A DNA stretch of 53,059 bases, taken from the NCBI GenBank assembly GCA_003566715.1, contig PXCF01000031.1, positions 1-53,059 of the forward strand, given 5' to 3'. The notes beneath the pieces are model-generated. The model worked only from the letters and a program-made list of their open reading frames with translations, ran no database searches and was not told the DNA's origin. This stretch comes from Cryomorphaceae bacterium (GTDB taxonomy: Bacteria > Bacteroidota > Bacteroidia > Flavobacteriales > Schleiferiaceae). Both the position numbers and the translations under genes were made by a program. This document shows positions 43,601 to 51,894 of this stretch, piece by piece; the stretch's first letter is position 1, and every line of letters starts with the position of its first letter.

Positions 43601-44839
43601 CTACTGACTTTTCCCAAGAATGGCTTCCGCTACCAATCTACCAGATTTCATAGCAGCATTGAGCGAGGCGTTGAGTAAGTAATCACCGCAGAGGTAAACG
43701 TTTTGACCGATCATATACTCCTCCTTTGGCATATCGTTGCGCACCTCAGTAAATTCCGGTAACGCATGGTTGATGAAATAATTGCCAATCACTTTCCAGT
43801 CGTCGGTTCTCGGACAATACGCCGTCATTTCTTGACGAATTTGGTCTTCAATTTTCATCCCCATAACAATGCGTTCTCCTGGTAAGGATACGGAAATCAA
43901 TTCTTTTCCCTCAGGGGCAAACCCCTTGTGTAGGTTGGTTAGCACCGCCATATTGTTGAACAAACCACCTTCCATACCATTTAAGGCAATGGCATTGGTA
44001 GAAAAAGGCTTATGGTCTGAACTGAAATAAATCTGTGTGGTCTGCTTATACGTGACTTTTCTCTTCTTATCTGTTAAGCCCGGCGTGGCCACAATGAGGT
44101 GAGAATAAGGATACGCCGTGTCTTCTTCATCAATGGCGTACTGCATATCGAAATTGACTATTTTGGTATTCAACTTAATCTCGTCGTCCTTTAAAACCGA
44201 AGCCAATTGTTTGGGAATTTCTGCCATGCCATTTTCAGGGATGGCCGCTTGTCCTTCGGCAAACATTTTCATCACAAAGAGGAACATCGGATGTGGGGTG
44301 TCGATGGCGCGTTCTAAGAAAATACCCCCAAAGAAAGGGCGAAAAAAATGGGTTATAATCGTGGAAGAAAAACCATACTGCTGGAGATAATTGATGGTAG
44401 GCATTTGTGGGCTTTCCGCAAAAATTTCTTCTACCGACATCGCCTTTACCTGATTGGTAAGCTTTCGCACCAGTAATTTATCGGAAAAAGTAGCCGCCCA
44501 AGACATCAATGTTGAAAAAACACCCCAATAATACCTGGAAGGATCGCCCATAAAGGTTCGTCCCAAATCACCCAATATGATGGAGCCCGGGACAAATGAT
44601 TTAAGCTTAAGTGCTTCGTAATCAAGTATCTTTTTTGCTTCGGGATAAGCTGTTAAAAGAACTTGAAAACCGCGATCGAGAATAAAGCCGTCTTTATATT
44701 CCGTATGAACCCTACCGCCAATATGATCAGAAGCTTCCAATACCAAAACATCTTTACCTGCTTTTTTAAGGTAATTGGCGGCGGTCAAACCGGCTATCCC
44801 TGCGCCAACGATTAAAATCTTTTGTTTAGAATCCGTCAT
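43601..44839 (-). CDS. FAD-dependent oxidoreductase (amine-oxidase/phytoene-desaturase-like)
   Basis: A 412-residue flavoprotein. The dinucleotide fold is ILIVGAGIAGLTAANYL (GAGIAG at 12-17) with VLVLEASDHIGGRV, the GGR motif of the amine oxidase/protoporphyrinogen-oxidase/carotene-desaturase superfamily, and a C-terminal FAD contact YLCGDYLLNASLNAAMKSGR. The substrate cannot be told; no carotenoid genes are nearby. It stands alone, with a candidate -7 box at 44930-44937. Confidence 0.88.
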   Translation of the reverse strand: MTDSKQKILIVGAGIAGLTAANYLKKAGKDVLVLEASDHIGGRVHTEYKDGFILDRGFQVLLTAYPEAKKILDYEALKLKSFVPGSIILGDLGRTFMGDPSRYYWGVFSTLMSWAATFSDKLLVRKLTNQVKAMSVEEIFAESPQMPTINYLQQYGFSSTIITHFFRPFFGGIFLERAIDTPHPMFLFVMKMFAEGQAAIPENGMAEIPKQLASVLKDDEIKLNTKIVNFDMQYAIDEEDTAYPYSHLIVATPGLTDKKRKVTYKQTTQIYFSSDHKPFSTNAIALNGMEGGLFNNMAVLTNLHKGFAPEGKELISVSLPGERIVMGMKIEDQIRQEMTAYCPRTDDWKVIGNYFINHALPEFTEVRNDMPKEEYMIGQNVYLCGDYLLNASLNAAMKSGRLVAEAILGKSQ

Positions 44840-44929
44840 GTTGCTCTATACGTTTAAATACAAATTACTTACTCGGGCTGTATCATTTTTTGATTTTTTA
44901 AAAGGACGGCACGCCATTAAGGTTAGTTG

Positions 44930-44937
44930 CAAATATA
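44930..44937 (-). promoter_or_regulatory. Candidate -7 box TATATTTG upstream of the FAD oxidoreductase
   Basis: Exact TAnnTTTG on the minus strand. The leader would be about 87 bases, longer than for the other genes, so it is less certain. Confidence 0.4.
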
Positions 44938-44963
44938 ACGTTGTTTGTGATATGGAAACCATG

Positions 44964-46112
44964 TCACATTCCATTTTCCTTAACCCACTCCAAAATGTCT
45001 TGCTCAATATCATCTAATACCATTCCTCGTCTCTCCATGACCAGTGCAGCTGTTTTGAATGCTTTGTCAATTTTGTATTCAGTAAAACCCGCAGCGCCAC
45101 CCCAGCTGAATGACGGAATGTAGTTACGGGGAAATCCGCTGCCAAAAATATTGGCGCTCACCCCCACCACCGTCCCGGTGTTAAACATGGTATTGATTCC
45201 GCACTTGGAATGATCGCCCATGATGAGGCCGCAAAACTGAAGGCCGGTCTTCACAAACGTCCCTTTGCTCATCGACCATATACGCACCTCCTCGTAGTTG
45301 TTTTTCAGATTTGAATTATTGGAGTCCGCACCGATGTTGCACCATTCACCCAAGACAGAGTTCCCCAAAAATCCTTCGTGCCCTTTGTTGGAGTAGCCTT
45401 GAATGACGGAATTATTCACTTCCCCGCCAACCTTGCTATGCGGCCCAATGGTCGTTGGACCATAAATCTTCGTTCCCATTTTAATGGTAGAGTGCTCACC
45501 GAGGTACAGGCCTCCACGCAGCACACTGCCTTCCATCACCTCGCTGTCTTTATCGAGATATATGGGGCCACTGGATGTATTAAACACTGCGCACTCTGCC
45601 TTTACGCCTTCTTCGACAAAAATCCGATCGCCGATGACAGTGTTGGTATCTGATAAATTGGCCGATTTCCTGCCTCTGGTAAGTACGGTAAAATCGTACT
45701 CCATGGCTTCGCCGTTCAGTCGGAACAAGTCCCAAGGGTGTTGTACCCTCAGTAACTCACCGTCGAATTCCTCGGGTTTTGCTGGCGATGATGTATTGCG
45801 AGCGGCGACAAGCTCACCATTCACGGTGATGCCTTCCCCGTCTCTTAAGCGACGAATCTTTTCAGCCAGAGCATCATTGGGCATAAAGCTGGGGTTGATA
45901 TACGCCACGTCGTTTTGATCTTTAGGGAGAACAAACTTCTTTTGCAAGTGAGGCCTTGTTTGATAACCAACAAAGGCATCGGGAAACAATCCGGTCCACT
46001 TTTCCTTTAGCGTTCGAATGCCACACCTTAGCTCACCGGTTGGCCGCGTCAAGGTGAGCGGATAAAGCTGTTCTACTTCATTGCCTTCAATAAAAATGAT
46101 GGTTGAAAACAT
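44964..46112 (-). CDS. Alternative GlmU-like sugar nucleotidyl/acetyltransferase
   Basis: A 382-residue protein of the bacteroidete-type GlmU family (TIGR03991). The N-terminal part opens FSTIIFIEGNEVEQLYPLTLTRPTGELRCGIRTL, the distinctive beginning of that family. From about residue 150 on it is a left-handed beta-helix of hexapeptide repeats (VIGDRIFVEEGV, IKMGTKIYGPTTIGPHSKVGGEV, GEWCNIGADS, IMGDHSKCGIN). It probably supplies UDP-GlcNAc for cell wall and lipid A, replacing classical GlmU. A near-consensus -7 box TATCTTAG lies just upstream of the start, before the rpmE terminator. Confidence 0.9.
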   Translation of the reverse strand: MFSTIIFIEGNEVEQLYPLTLTRPTGELRCGIRTLKEKWTGLFPDAFVGYQTRPHLQKKFVLPKDQNDVAYINPSFMPNDALAEKIRRLRDGEGITVNGELVAARNTSSPAKPEEFDGELLRVQHPWDLFRLNGEAMEYDFTVLTRGRKSANLSDTNTVIGDRIFVEEGVKAECAVFNTSSGPIYLDKDSEVMEGSVLRGGLYLGEHSTIKMGTKIYGPTTIGPHSKVGGEVNNSVIQGYSNKGHEGFLGNSVLGEWCNIGADSNNSNLKNNYEEVRIWSMSKGTFVKTGLQFCGLIMGDHSKCGINTMFNTGTVVGVSANIFGSGFPRNYIPSFSWGGAAGFTEYKIDKAFKTAALVMERRGMVLDDIEQDILEWVKENGM

Positions 46113-46136
46113 ATAAATTTTATTTGGAGCTAAGAT

Positions 46137-46168
46137 AAAAAAAAACCGCGCGATAATCGCACGGTTTT
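46137..46168 (-). terminator. Terminator of rpmE
   Basis: Stem AAAACCG / CGGTTTT (46142-46148 with 46162-46168) extended by GCGAT / ATCGC (46150-46154 with 46156-46160) with single unpaired C and A; an A-run on the plus side gives the U-tract for minus-strand transcripts. Confidence 0.85.
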
Positions 46169-46194
46169 ATTGATTGCCCAAAGTGTAATTAAAA

Positions 46195-46446
46195 TTACTT
46201 CTGGAATTTTTTGTAACGGTTGCGGAACTTGTCCACACGACCGGTGGTGTCTACCAATTTCATTTTTCCGGTGTAATACGGATGTGAGAAAGAAGAAATT
46301 TCCATCTTAACCAATGGATATTCTACACCTTCTACTTCAATTGTGTCTTTGGTTTCTGCGCATGAACGAGAAACAACAACGTCACCGGTACCCATGTCTT
46401 TAAATGCAACTGGGCGGTAGTTTTCTGGATGAATGCCTTTTTTCAT
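46195..46446 (-). CDS. rpmE: 50S ribosomal protein L31, type B (zinc-free)
   Basis: An 83-residue ribosomal protein starting MKKGIHPENYRPVAFKDMGTGD and containing SSFSHPYYTGK and DKFRNRYKKF, all typical of type B L31 (often called rpmE2). The CxxC pairs of zinc-type L31 are absent. The start at 46446 fits the family; the frame is open to 46485 but those residues are foreign to it. The promoter lies at 46519-46547 and leaves a leader of about 70 bases, long enough for translational control, though no structure was identified. Confidence 0.95.
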   Translation of the reverse strand: MKKGIHPENYRPVAFKDMGTGDVVVSRSCAETKDTIEVEGVEYPLVKMEISSFSHPYYTGKMKLVDTTGRVDKFRNRYKKFQK

Positions 46447-46518
46447 GATACTGGGTATTTGTGTTTTGGTGGTTGGTTTGCCCAAAACACCAATATTTAC
46501 TGTTCAATTTTTGGGCTG

Positions 46519-46547
46519 CAAATATACGTCAATCGTTTAGATATCAA
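46519..46547 (-). promoter_or_regulatory. Promoter of rpmE
   Basis: Minus-strand TATATTTG at 46519-46526 and TTG at 46545-46547 with an 18-base spacer. Confidence 0.65.
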
Positions 46548-46567
46548 CAACGAAATGTTTGATTTTT

Positions 46568-47848
46568 TTATGGCAGATCAAAACCTATGTCTTTGCGATA
46601 ATAAATACCGTCGTAACAAATCTTATTTATGGCGTTGTAAGCCTGCATCAATGCGTGTTTGTAGTGGTCGTCAAGAGCGGTAAAGGCCATAACACGTCCT
46701 CCATTGGTGAGCAATTTATTGCCCTCTCTTTTGGTTCCCGCGTGAAAAATAAGGATGTCATCGGCTACTTGGTTAAGCCCGCTGATTTCTTTGTTCTTTT
46801 CATAGGCTTCCGGGTAACCGCCACTGACCACCATCACGGTAGCGGCAGATTCTTTACGCACTTCTATCTGATAATCGTGAAGCGTTTGATTGTGAATGGC
46901 CAAACACAGTTTCCCGAAATCGCTACTGATTCTCGGCAACACCACTTCAGTTTCCGGGTCGCCCATACGGCAGTTATATTCAATGACATAGGGTTCACCT
47001 CCCACATTGATCAATCCAAAGAAAATAAATCCGCGGTAGTCGATTTTCTCCTTGGCCAGTCCGTCAATGGTCGGCTTAACAATGCGCTCTTCTACTTTTT
47101 GCATGAGGGCATGGTCAACAAAAGGCGGTGGGGAAATGGCCCCCATCCCCCCGGTATTCAGTCCGGTGTCGCCTTCACCAATGCGCTTGTAGTCTTTGGC
47201 GGTTGGCAATAGTACGTACGAATTCCCATCGACGGCGGCAAATACGATAAACTCAATGCCGTCGAGGAAGGCTTCGATGACCAATCGGCTACCGGCGTCG
47301 CCAAATTTACCACCTTCGAGCATGTCGTCGATGGCTGCTTTGGCTTCCTCAGCGTCATTGATGATCAATACGCCTTTACCCGCAGCCAACCCGTCGGCTT
47401 TGAGCACATACGGGGGTTGAATTTCATCGATATAGGCCTGTGCCGAAGCAACGTCGGTAAATGTTTTATACGCGGCAGTAGGGATATCGTTTCTGGCCAT
47501 AAACTGCTTGGCAAAATCCTTACTACCTTCGAGTTCAGCGCCTTGTTTTCCAGGTCCAACAATAGCTAAATCGGGAAAGCGCTGTTCCAATTCATCACGC
47601 AATCCGTTGACCAGTGGATCTTCCGGTCCTACGACCAACAATCCAATCTCATGCTTTTCAATGGCCTCTGCCACCTGGTCGACGTTATTGGGCGACACAT
47701 CCGGTAGGTTGGTCGCGCGATTGAGCGTGCCGCCATTTCCCGGTGCAATGTAAAGATTGCCTACGACGTCTGATTGCGAGAGTTGTGTGGCCAAAGCGTG
47801 TTCGCGACCGCCACTGCCTAAAATTAATGTATGTAATTGCGAATGCAT
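46568..47848 (-). CDS. purD: Phosphoribosylamine-glycine ligase
   Basis: PurD makes glycinamide ribonucleotide in purine synthesis. The ATG at 47848 gives 426 residues: N-terminal LHTLILGSGGREHALA, the ATP-grasp segment PPYVLKADGLAAGKGVLI, and the GDPETEVVLPR and TGLNTGGMGAISP motifs. The longer open frame to 47911 runs into the upstream thioesterase gene. It starts ten bases after that gene's stop codon, in a unit with the HU/SPOR gene. Confidence 0.96.
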   Translation of the reverse strand: MHSQLHTLILGSGGREHALATQLSQSDVVGNLYIAPGNGGTLNRATNLPDVSPNNVDQVAEAIEKHEIGLLVVGPEDPLVNGLRDELEQRFPDLAIVGPGKQGAELEGSKDFAKQFMARNDIPTAAYKTFTDVASAQAYIDEIQPPYVLKADGLAAGKGVLIINDAEEAKAAIDDMLEGGKFGDAGSRLVIEAFLDGIEFIVFAAVDGNSYVLLPTAKDYKRIGEGDTGLNTGGMGAISPPPFVDHALMQKVEERIVKPTIDGLAKEKIDYRGFIFFGLINVGGEPYVIEYNCRMGDPETEVVLPRISSDFGKLCLAIHNQTLHDYQIEVRKESAATVMVVSGGYPEAYEKNKEISGLNQVADDILIFHAGTKREGNKLLTNGGRVMAFTALDDHYKHALMQAYNAINKICYDGIYYRKDIGFDLP

Positions 47849-47858
47849 GAGAAGGGGG

Positions 47859-48386
47859 TTATTTTTTTTCTTCATCGGGAAAAAAGAGTGCGCGTAATTC
47901 CGTCGCCTCACTGGGGTCCATTTTACCAGCCAAAATTAAAGCCAATTGCTTGCGTCGAAGAGCGCCGTCGAAGCGCTTTTTTTCCAGGTCTGTTTCCGGT
48001 ACCACCGGCGGTACTTGAATGGGGTTGCCCAATTGGTCAACGGCCACAAAGGTGTAGATAGCCTCATTGGCTCGAAGTCTTTTACCTTTGGCATTGGCTT
48101 CCAAAAACACATCGACAAATATCTCCAATGATGAATTAAAGGTACGCGATACGCGTGCTTCTAAGGTAACGATGGAACCTTGGGGAATAGGGCGCTGAAA
48201 ACTTACGTTGTTTACCGAGGCGGTCACCACGATCCGTCCGCAATGCCTATGCGCCGCAATGGCTGCGCAGCGATCCATCCACGACAAAAGTTGTCCGCCA
48301 AAAAGATTGTTAAGGTTGTTGGTATCGTTGGGCAAAACGATTTCCGTCATCACGGTGAGAGAGTCCGAGACGGGTTTAGGGGTCAT
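47859..48386 (-). CDS. Acyl-CoA thioesterase (hotdog fold, YciA/BACH-like)
   Basis: A 175-residue single hotdog domain that cleaves acyl-CoA thioesters. The signature is MTEIVLPNDTNNLNNLFGGQLLSWMDRCAAIAAHRH, with the conserved N-x-x-G-x-x-F/L-GG-x-x-L-x-x-x-D pattern including the catalytic Asp and Asn, and VTASVNNVSFQRPIPQGSIV. The ATG at 48386 was chosen; the frame is open to 48446 inside the preceding gene. It lies ten bases after the HU/SPOR gene and ten before purD. Confidence 0.92.
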   Translation of the reverse strand: MTPKPVSDSLTVMTEIVLPNDTNNLNNLFGGQLLSWMDRCAAIAAHRHCGRIVVTASVNNVSFQRPIPQGSIVTLEARVSRTFNSSLEIFVDVFLEANAKGKRLRANEAIYTFVAVDQLGNPIQVPPVVPETDLEKKRFDGALRRKQLALILAGKMDPSEATELRALFFPDEEKK

Positions 48387-48396
48387 ATCAAATATT

Positions 48397-49365
48397 TTAA
48401 GGAATGTAAATCCAAGCGCCACCATCGAGATTTTTGCGAATCTCATTCAAGGCTTCGCGCGCTTCATCAACGCTGGTGTAGGAGGCGGCAGATACGCGAT
48501 TCAGTTGACCGGATTTTCCCGCCAACTGTGCGTTGCTAAATCCTTGTTTTTGCAAACGCTCTACGTGTTTGTTGGCATTGCTGATATCGGAAAATGCACC
48601 GACAATGATATGGGCGGCTGGTATTTCGATAACAACCTCTTCTTCAACAACCGGAATTTCTTCGGGTGCTTCAAAATCATCGGCAACGATGTGACGGGCG
48701 TCAATATCATAGGAATCTTCAATACCGGGGGCATCTTCTGCAACATCGACCACCTGCTCACTGCTTTTCCAATCCATTTGCATCATAGAAGCTTCCGAAT
48801 GCTGAACCGAACGGGAGGTCGACACCATGTTGAATGCCAATGCCAACGGAAGGGCAACGGCAACGGCGCGGCGCATCCAAGGGGCAAAAGCAGAAACTTC
48901 TTCGCCAGAAACCAACGTTTCCTTTATGGAAACAACTTTGGTCACGCTGGTCTGCTTGGGTGTTTTGACCCTAATGATGGGCAAGCCGTAACTCTCGAGT
49001 AAAAAATTGGTATTTAACTCCGGGAAAAACTCCAAGTTCCCACCGGGGAGTCGGTAAATTTTACCAATGCCATTGATGGCAATGCTGTGCCCGGAGTCCA
49101 ATTGTTTTTTCCATTCGCGAACTTCACGCTGAATATATGCCTCCGCATCGCGATACGACAAAGACAGCTTACGCGCCAAATAGTGGGTCAAAATACCATC
49201 GCTAACCGTTAGTCCTTGCTGGAAGCACACTCGGCGTGATGGCGGACGAAACATCATGGTTCCTTCCTGTAATTCAGCAGGATAATAACGCAACACAAAG
49301 GCGCCAAAGTCGGGAATGACGACGCACTCGTGAAGATGCAATAATTGGTGAATGTGTTTGTCCAT
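48397..49365 (-). CDS. HU-CCDC81/SPOR-domain protein
   Basis: A 322-residue membrane-anchored protein of a Bacteroidota type. The N-terminal about 130 residues match the two CCDC81-type HU-like domains (HLHECVVIPDFGAFVLRYYPAEL ... DGILTHYLARKLSLSYRDAE), a membrane segment (APWMRRAVAVALPLALAF) follows at about 165-185, then an acidic linker and a C-terminal SPOR domain (HIIVGAFSDISNANKHVERLQKQGF ... GAWIYIP). SPOR domains bind denuded septal peptidoglycan, so a division role is likely. First gene of the unit with the thioesterase and purD. Confidence 0.9.
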   Translation of the reverse strand: MDKHIHQLLHLHECVVIPDFGAFVLRYYPAELQEGTMMFRPPSRRVCFQQGLTVSDGILTHYLARKLSLSYRDAEAYIQREVREWKKQLDSGHSIAINGIGKIYRLPGGNLEFFPELNTNFLLESYGLPIIRVKTPKQTSVTKVVSIKETLVSGEEVSAFAPWMRRAVAVALPLALAFNMVSTSRSVQHSEASMMQMDWKSSEQVVDVAEDAPGIEDSYDIDARHIVADDFEAPEEIPVVEEEVVIEIPAAHIIVGAFSDISNANKHVERLQKQGFSNAQLAGKSGQLNRVSAASYTSVDEAREALNEIRKNLDGGAWIYIP

Positions 49366-49506
49366 AAGGCGTGCAGTAAGGTTGAACGCAATGGCGAAGG
49401 TACAAACTTTTTACGGTTTACACGCAATTATTGTTTTGATGTTCGAAATATTCGACGATGCGTTGGTGGGATTATGTAAAAACTTGTGATTAAACAACTG
49501 ATATTT

Positions 49507-49531
49507 GGGTCAGCTCGAGGCTGACCCCTAC
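49507..49531 (-). repeat. REP-like element (GTAG plus hairpin), copy 2
   Basis: Minus-strand GTAGGGGTCAGC, CTCGA loop, GCTGACCC. It differs from copy 1 at 29060-29083 by a T in the left arm and the matching A in the right arm, so the stem is preserved. It lies between two divergent genes, so it cannot be a terminator for either. Confidence 0.75.
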
Positions 49532-49579
49532 CAACCGGTAATTTAATGCCGTGTTTTAGCAATCGCGATTTTGCGATTG

Positions 49580-49587
49580 TATCTTTG
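49580..49587 (+). promoter_or_regulatory. -7 promoter box TATCTTTG abutting the lipB start
   Basis: Exact TAnnTTTG, four bases before the ATG at 49592. Predicted start of transcription at or next to the ATG. Confidence 0.55.
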
Positions 49588-49591
49588 TGCC

Positions 49592-50287
49592 ATGCAAAAA
49601 CCACAGGTTATTTACAGGGATTTGGGGCGGATTGACTTCGCCGAAGCTTGGGACATACAAGAATCGCTTTTTGACGGCATTGTTGCCGCCAAGGTCAATC
49701 GCCGAAAGGATGAACACGCGCCAATGCCCAAGAACTACTTGTTGAACTGCGAACACGATCACGTTTACACCTTGGGCAAATCGGGTAAGGACCAGCATTT
49801 ATTGGTCGACGAAGACGCGCTGAAACGTCTGGGCGCCTCGTATTATCGCATCAACCGAGGTGGCGACATCACCTATCACGGGCCGGGCCAGGTGGTTATT
49901 TATCCCCTGCTCGACCTCGATCAGTTTTTTACCGACATACACAAGTACCTCCGCTATTTGGAAGAAGCTGTAATTCTCACCCTGCGCGACTACGGCATCG
50001 AAGCCACCCGCTCAAAGGGAGAGACCGGCGTGTGGTTGGATGTGGACAACAATCCACGAAAAATATGCGCCATGGGCGTACGTGCTTCCCGCTGGGGGAC
50101 CATGCACGGTTTGGCCTTAAATGTGCACCCCGACCTTTCGTACTTCAGCCACATCGTTCCCTGTGGCATTCAAAATAAAGGCGTGACCAGCATGGAAAAA
50201 GAGCTGGGGTTTGCCCCATCCGTAAAAGAAGTGGCGGAGAAGGTTTGTGGGTACTTGGGGGAATTGTTTGAATGGGATGTGGTATAA
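49592..50287 (+). CDS. lipB: Lipoyl(octanoyl) transferase
   Basis: LipB moves the octanoyl group from acyl carrier protein to lipoate-dependent enzymes. The 231-residue product has the core RGGDITYHGPGQ (89-100), the catalytic Lys157 (RKICAMGVR) and Cys191 (VPCGIQNKGVTSM), as in the LipB Cys/Lys dyad. The ATG at 49592 follows a -7 box directly and gives the standard N-terminus; the open frame to 49571 is not used. The minus-strand higA relic lies 35 bases beyond its stop. Confidence 0.97.
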   Translation: MQKPQVIYRDLGRIDFAEAWDIQESLFDGIVAAKVNRRKDEHAPMPKNYLLNCEHDHVYTLGKSGKDQHLLVDEDALKRLGASYYRINRGGDITYHGPGQVVIYPLLDLDQFFTDIHKYLRYLEEAVILTLRDYGIEATRSKGETGVWLDVDNNPRKICAMGVRASRWGTMHGLALNVHPDLSYFSHIVPCGIQNKGVTSMEKELGFAPSVKEVAEKVCGYLGELFEWDVV

Positions 50288-50322
50288 CTTAATATTTTAG
50301 GTACCCCCAGTTTACGGTATGT

Positions 50323-50421
50323 TCAGATCTTTTTTGACGATCGATAAGCCGATAATTCGAGAGGCTCGAGAAACGCCTCGAGCAAAACTTCTCCGGTGTG
50401 AATATTAGGTAGTTTTTTCAT
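50323..50421 (-). pseudogene. higA antitoxin relic (N-terminal 32 codons only)
   Basis: On the minus strand an ATG at 50421 starts MKKLPNIHTGEVLLEAF, then EPLELSAYR, which matches the opening of HigA-type antitoxins (LPNIHPGEVLLEEFLEP...YRLAK). The frame stops at a TGA (50323-50325) after 32 residues, just where the helix-turn-helix should begin. The next codons read TYRKLGVPK, reminiscent of the following GVP segment, so the gene decayed rather than being a new short gene. No HigB toxin is seen. The CTCGAG hairpin at 50364-50383 is part of these codons. Confidence 0.75.
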
Positions 50422-50441
50422 TTTAAAAAAATGATTTTTAT

Positions 50442-50858
50442 CTAAATATGATCTGCAACAAACCGCCTACAGTAATCCTTAATCTGTTCCCTTACTTGTC
50501 GAAATGCATCGGATATTTCATCTTCTGACCCTTGTGCTTTTGCCGGGTCGGGGAAGTTGTGATGACATACTTTTGCTTTTGTTGGAAAGTAAGGACAGCG
50601 CTCTTTGGCATTGTCGCAAACCGTGATGACAAAGTCGAAGTCGATATGGTTGTATTCGTCGACGTGGTTGGATGTGTGCGCGGAAATGTCCATACCGTCT
50701 TCACGCATACTCGCAATGGCTTTTGGGTTTACCCCGTGTGTTTCCACGCCGGCACTGTAAACATCGGCTTTTTGATCGGCAAAATGCCGCAAATAGCCCT
50801 CCGCCATTTGACTTCGGCAGCTGTTACCCGTGCATAGCACCAATACTTTTGTTTTCAT
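50442..50858 (-). CDS. arsC: Arsenate reductase, thioredoxin-coupled type
   Basis: Reduces arsenate to arsenite. The 138-residue product has the low-molecular-weight phosphatase loop CTGNSCR (Cys9 to Arg15) and the redox pair Cys81 and Cys88 (VITVCDNAKERCP), the same spacing as in the S. aureus enzyme (Cys10, 82, 89), so it works through a disulfide cascade to thioredoxin. Third gene of the arsenic operon, 12 bases after acr3. Confidence 0.95.
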   Translation of the reverse strand: MKTKVLVLCTGNSCRSQMAEGYLRHFADQKADVYSAGVETHGVNPKAIASMREDGMDISAHTSNHVDEYNHIDFDFVITVCDNAKERCPYFPTKAKVCHHNFPDPAKAQGSEDEISDAFRQVREQIKDYCRRFVADHI

Positions 50859-50870
50859 TTTTTAAAGGGA

Positions 50871-51881
50871 TTAGTATCTCCATTTATTGGCCAAATACAC
50901 CAGAGAAAGCATGACCGGGACTTCAATCAGCACACCGACAACGGTTGCCAACGAGGCTCCCGAATTCAATCCGAATAATGAAATGGCCACGGCCACGGCC
51001 AATTCAAAAAAGTTACTGGCGCCAATCATAGCCGCCGGTGCACAAATGGCGTGTTTTAATTTTAGATATCTGCCAATGAACCAAGCCAAGAAGAAAATCA
51101 CATAGGTTTGAATGGTCAATGGAACGGCAATAAGTAAAATGTCGAACGGTTTATCGATGATTTTATCGCCTTGAAAGGCAAATATTAAAATGAGCGTGGT
51201 AAGCAATGCAATAATGGAAACCGGCTTTAGTTTTGGCAGAAAATCACGCTTGAACCAGTCTTCGCCCTTGTATTTGATGAGCAGTTTGTGGCTCAAATAA
51301 CCCGCTGTCAGTGGTATGACTACAAAAATGACCACGGAAGAAATCAATACGTCGTATGGAATGTAGATGTTGGTGATGCCCAATAGGAACTTCACAATGG
51401 GAATAAACGCCACGAGTAATATCAAGTCGTTGACCGACACCTGTACGAGCGTGTAATTGGCATCGCCTTTCGTCAAGTACGACCAAACAAAAACCATGGC
51501 TGTACAGGGTGCTGCTCCGAGTATAATGGCGCCGGCAATGTATTGTTCGGCCATATCCGGATGCAGATAGGCGCTAAATATCTTATCAAAAAATATCCAG
51601 GCAAAAAAGGCCATGGTAAATGGTTTGATGAGCCAATTGATGACCACTGTAAGCGCGAGCCCTTTCCAGTTTCGCGACACGTGTTTGATGGAATAGAAAT
51701 CAATCTGAACCATCATGGGGTAAATCATGAGCCAAACCAGTATGGCCACCGGGATATTCACCTTGGCTATTTCCCAACTGCTAATGACCTGAATACTTTC
51801 TCCACCAACATTGCCTATAAAAACCCCGATAACAATGCAGAGAAAAACCCAGAGTGTTAAGTATCTTTCGAATGTTCCCAT
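50871..51881 (-). CDS. acr3: Arsenite efflux permease, ACR3 family
   Basis: Exports arsenite. The 336-residue protein with about ten helices has the family hallmarks GAAPCTAMVFVWSYLTKGDANYTLVQVSVNDL with the essential Cys, APAAMIGASNFFELAVAVAISLFGLNSGA, and the typical N-terminus (MGTFERYLTLWVFLCIVIGV). The ATG at 51881 was chosen over the open frame to 52007, whose N-terminus lies in the arsR gene. It is 13 bases downstream of arsR. Confidence 0.95.
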   Translation of the reverse strand: MGTFERYLTLWVFLCIVIGVFIGNVGGESIQVISSWEIAKVNIPVAILVWLMIYPMMVQIDFYSIKHVSRNWKGLALTVVINWLIKPFTMAFFAWIFFDKIFSAYLHPDMAEQYIAGAIILGAAPCTAMVFVWSYLTKGDANYTLVQVSVNDLILLVAFIPIVKFLLGITNIYIPYDVLISSVVIFVVIPLTAGYLSHKLLIKYKGEDWFKRDFLPKLKPVSIIALLTTLILIFAFQGDKIIDKPFDILLIAVPLTIQTYVIFFLAWFIGRYLKLKHAICAPAAMIGASNFFELAVAVAISLFGLNSGASLATVVGVLIEVPVMLSLVYLANKWRY

Positions 51882-51894
51882 GGTTGGATGTGGT

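Noticed and set aside
50364-50383. CTCGAG inverted repeat resembling the two REP hairpins
   Set aside because: It has no GTAG head, and the bases are codons of the higA relic (LLEAFLEP), which explain the repeated CTCGAG.
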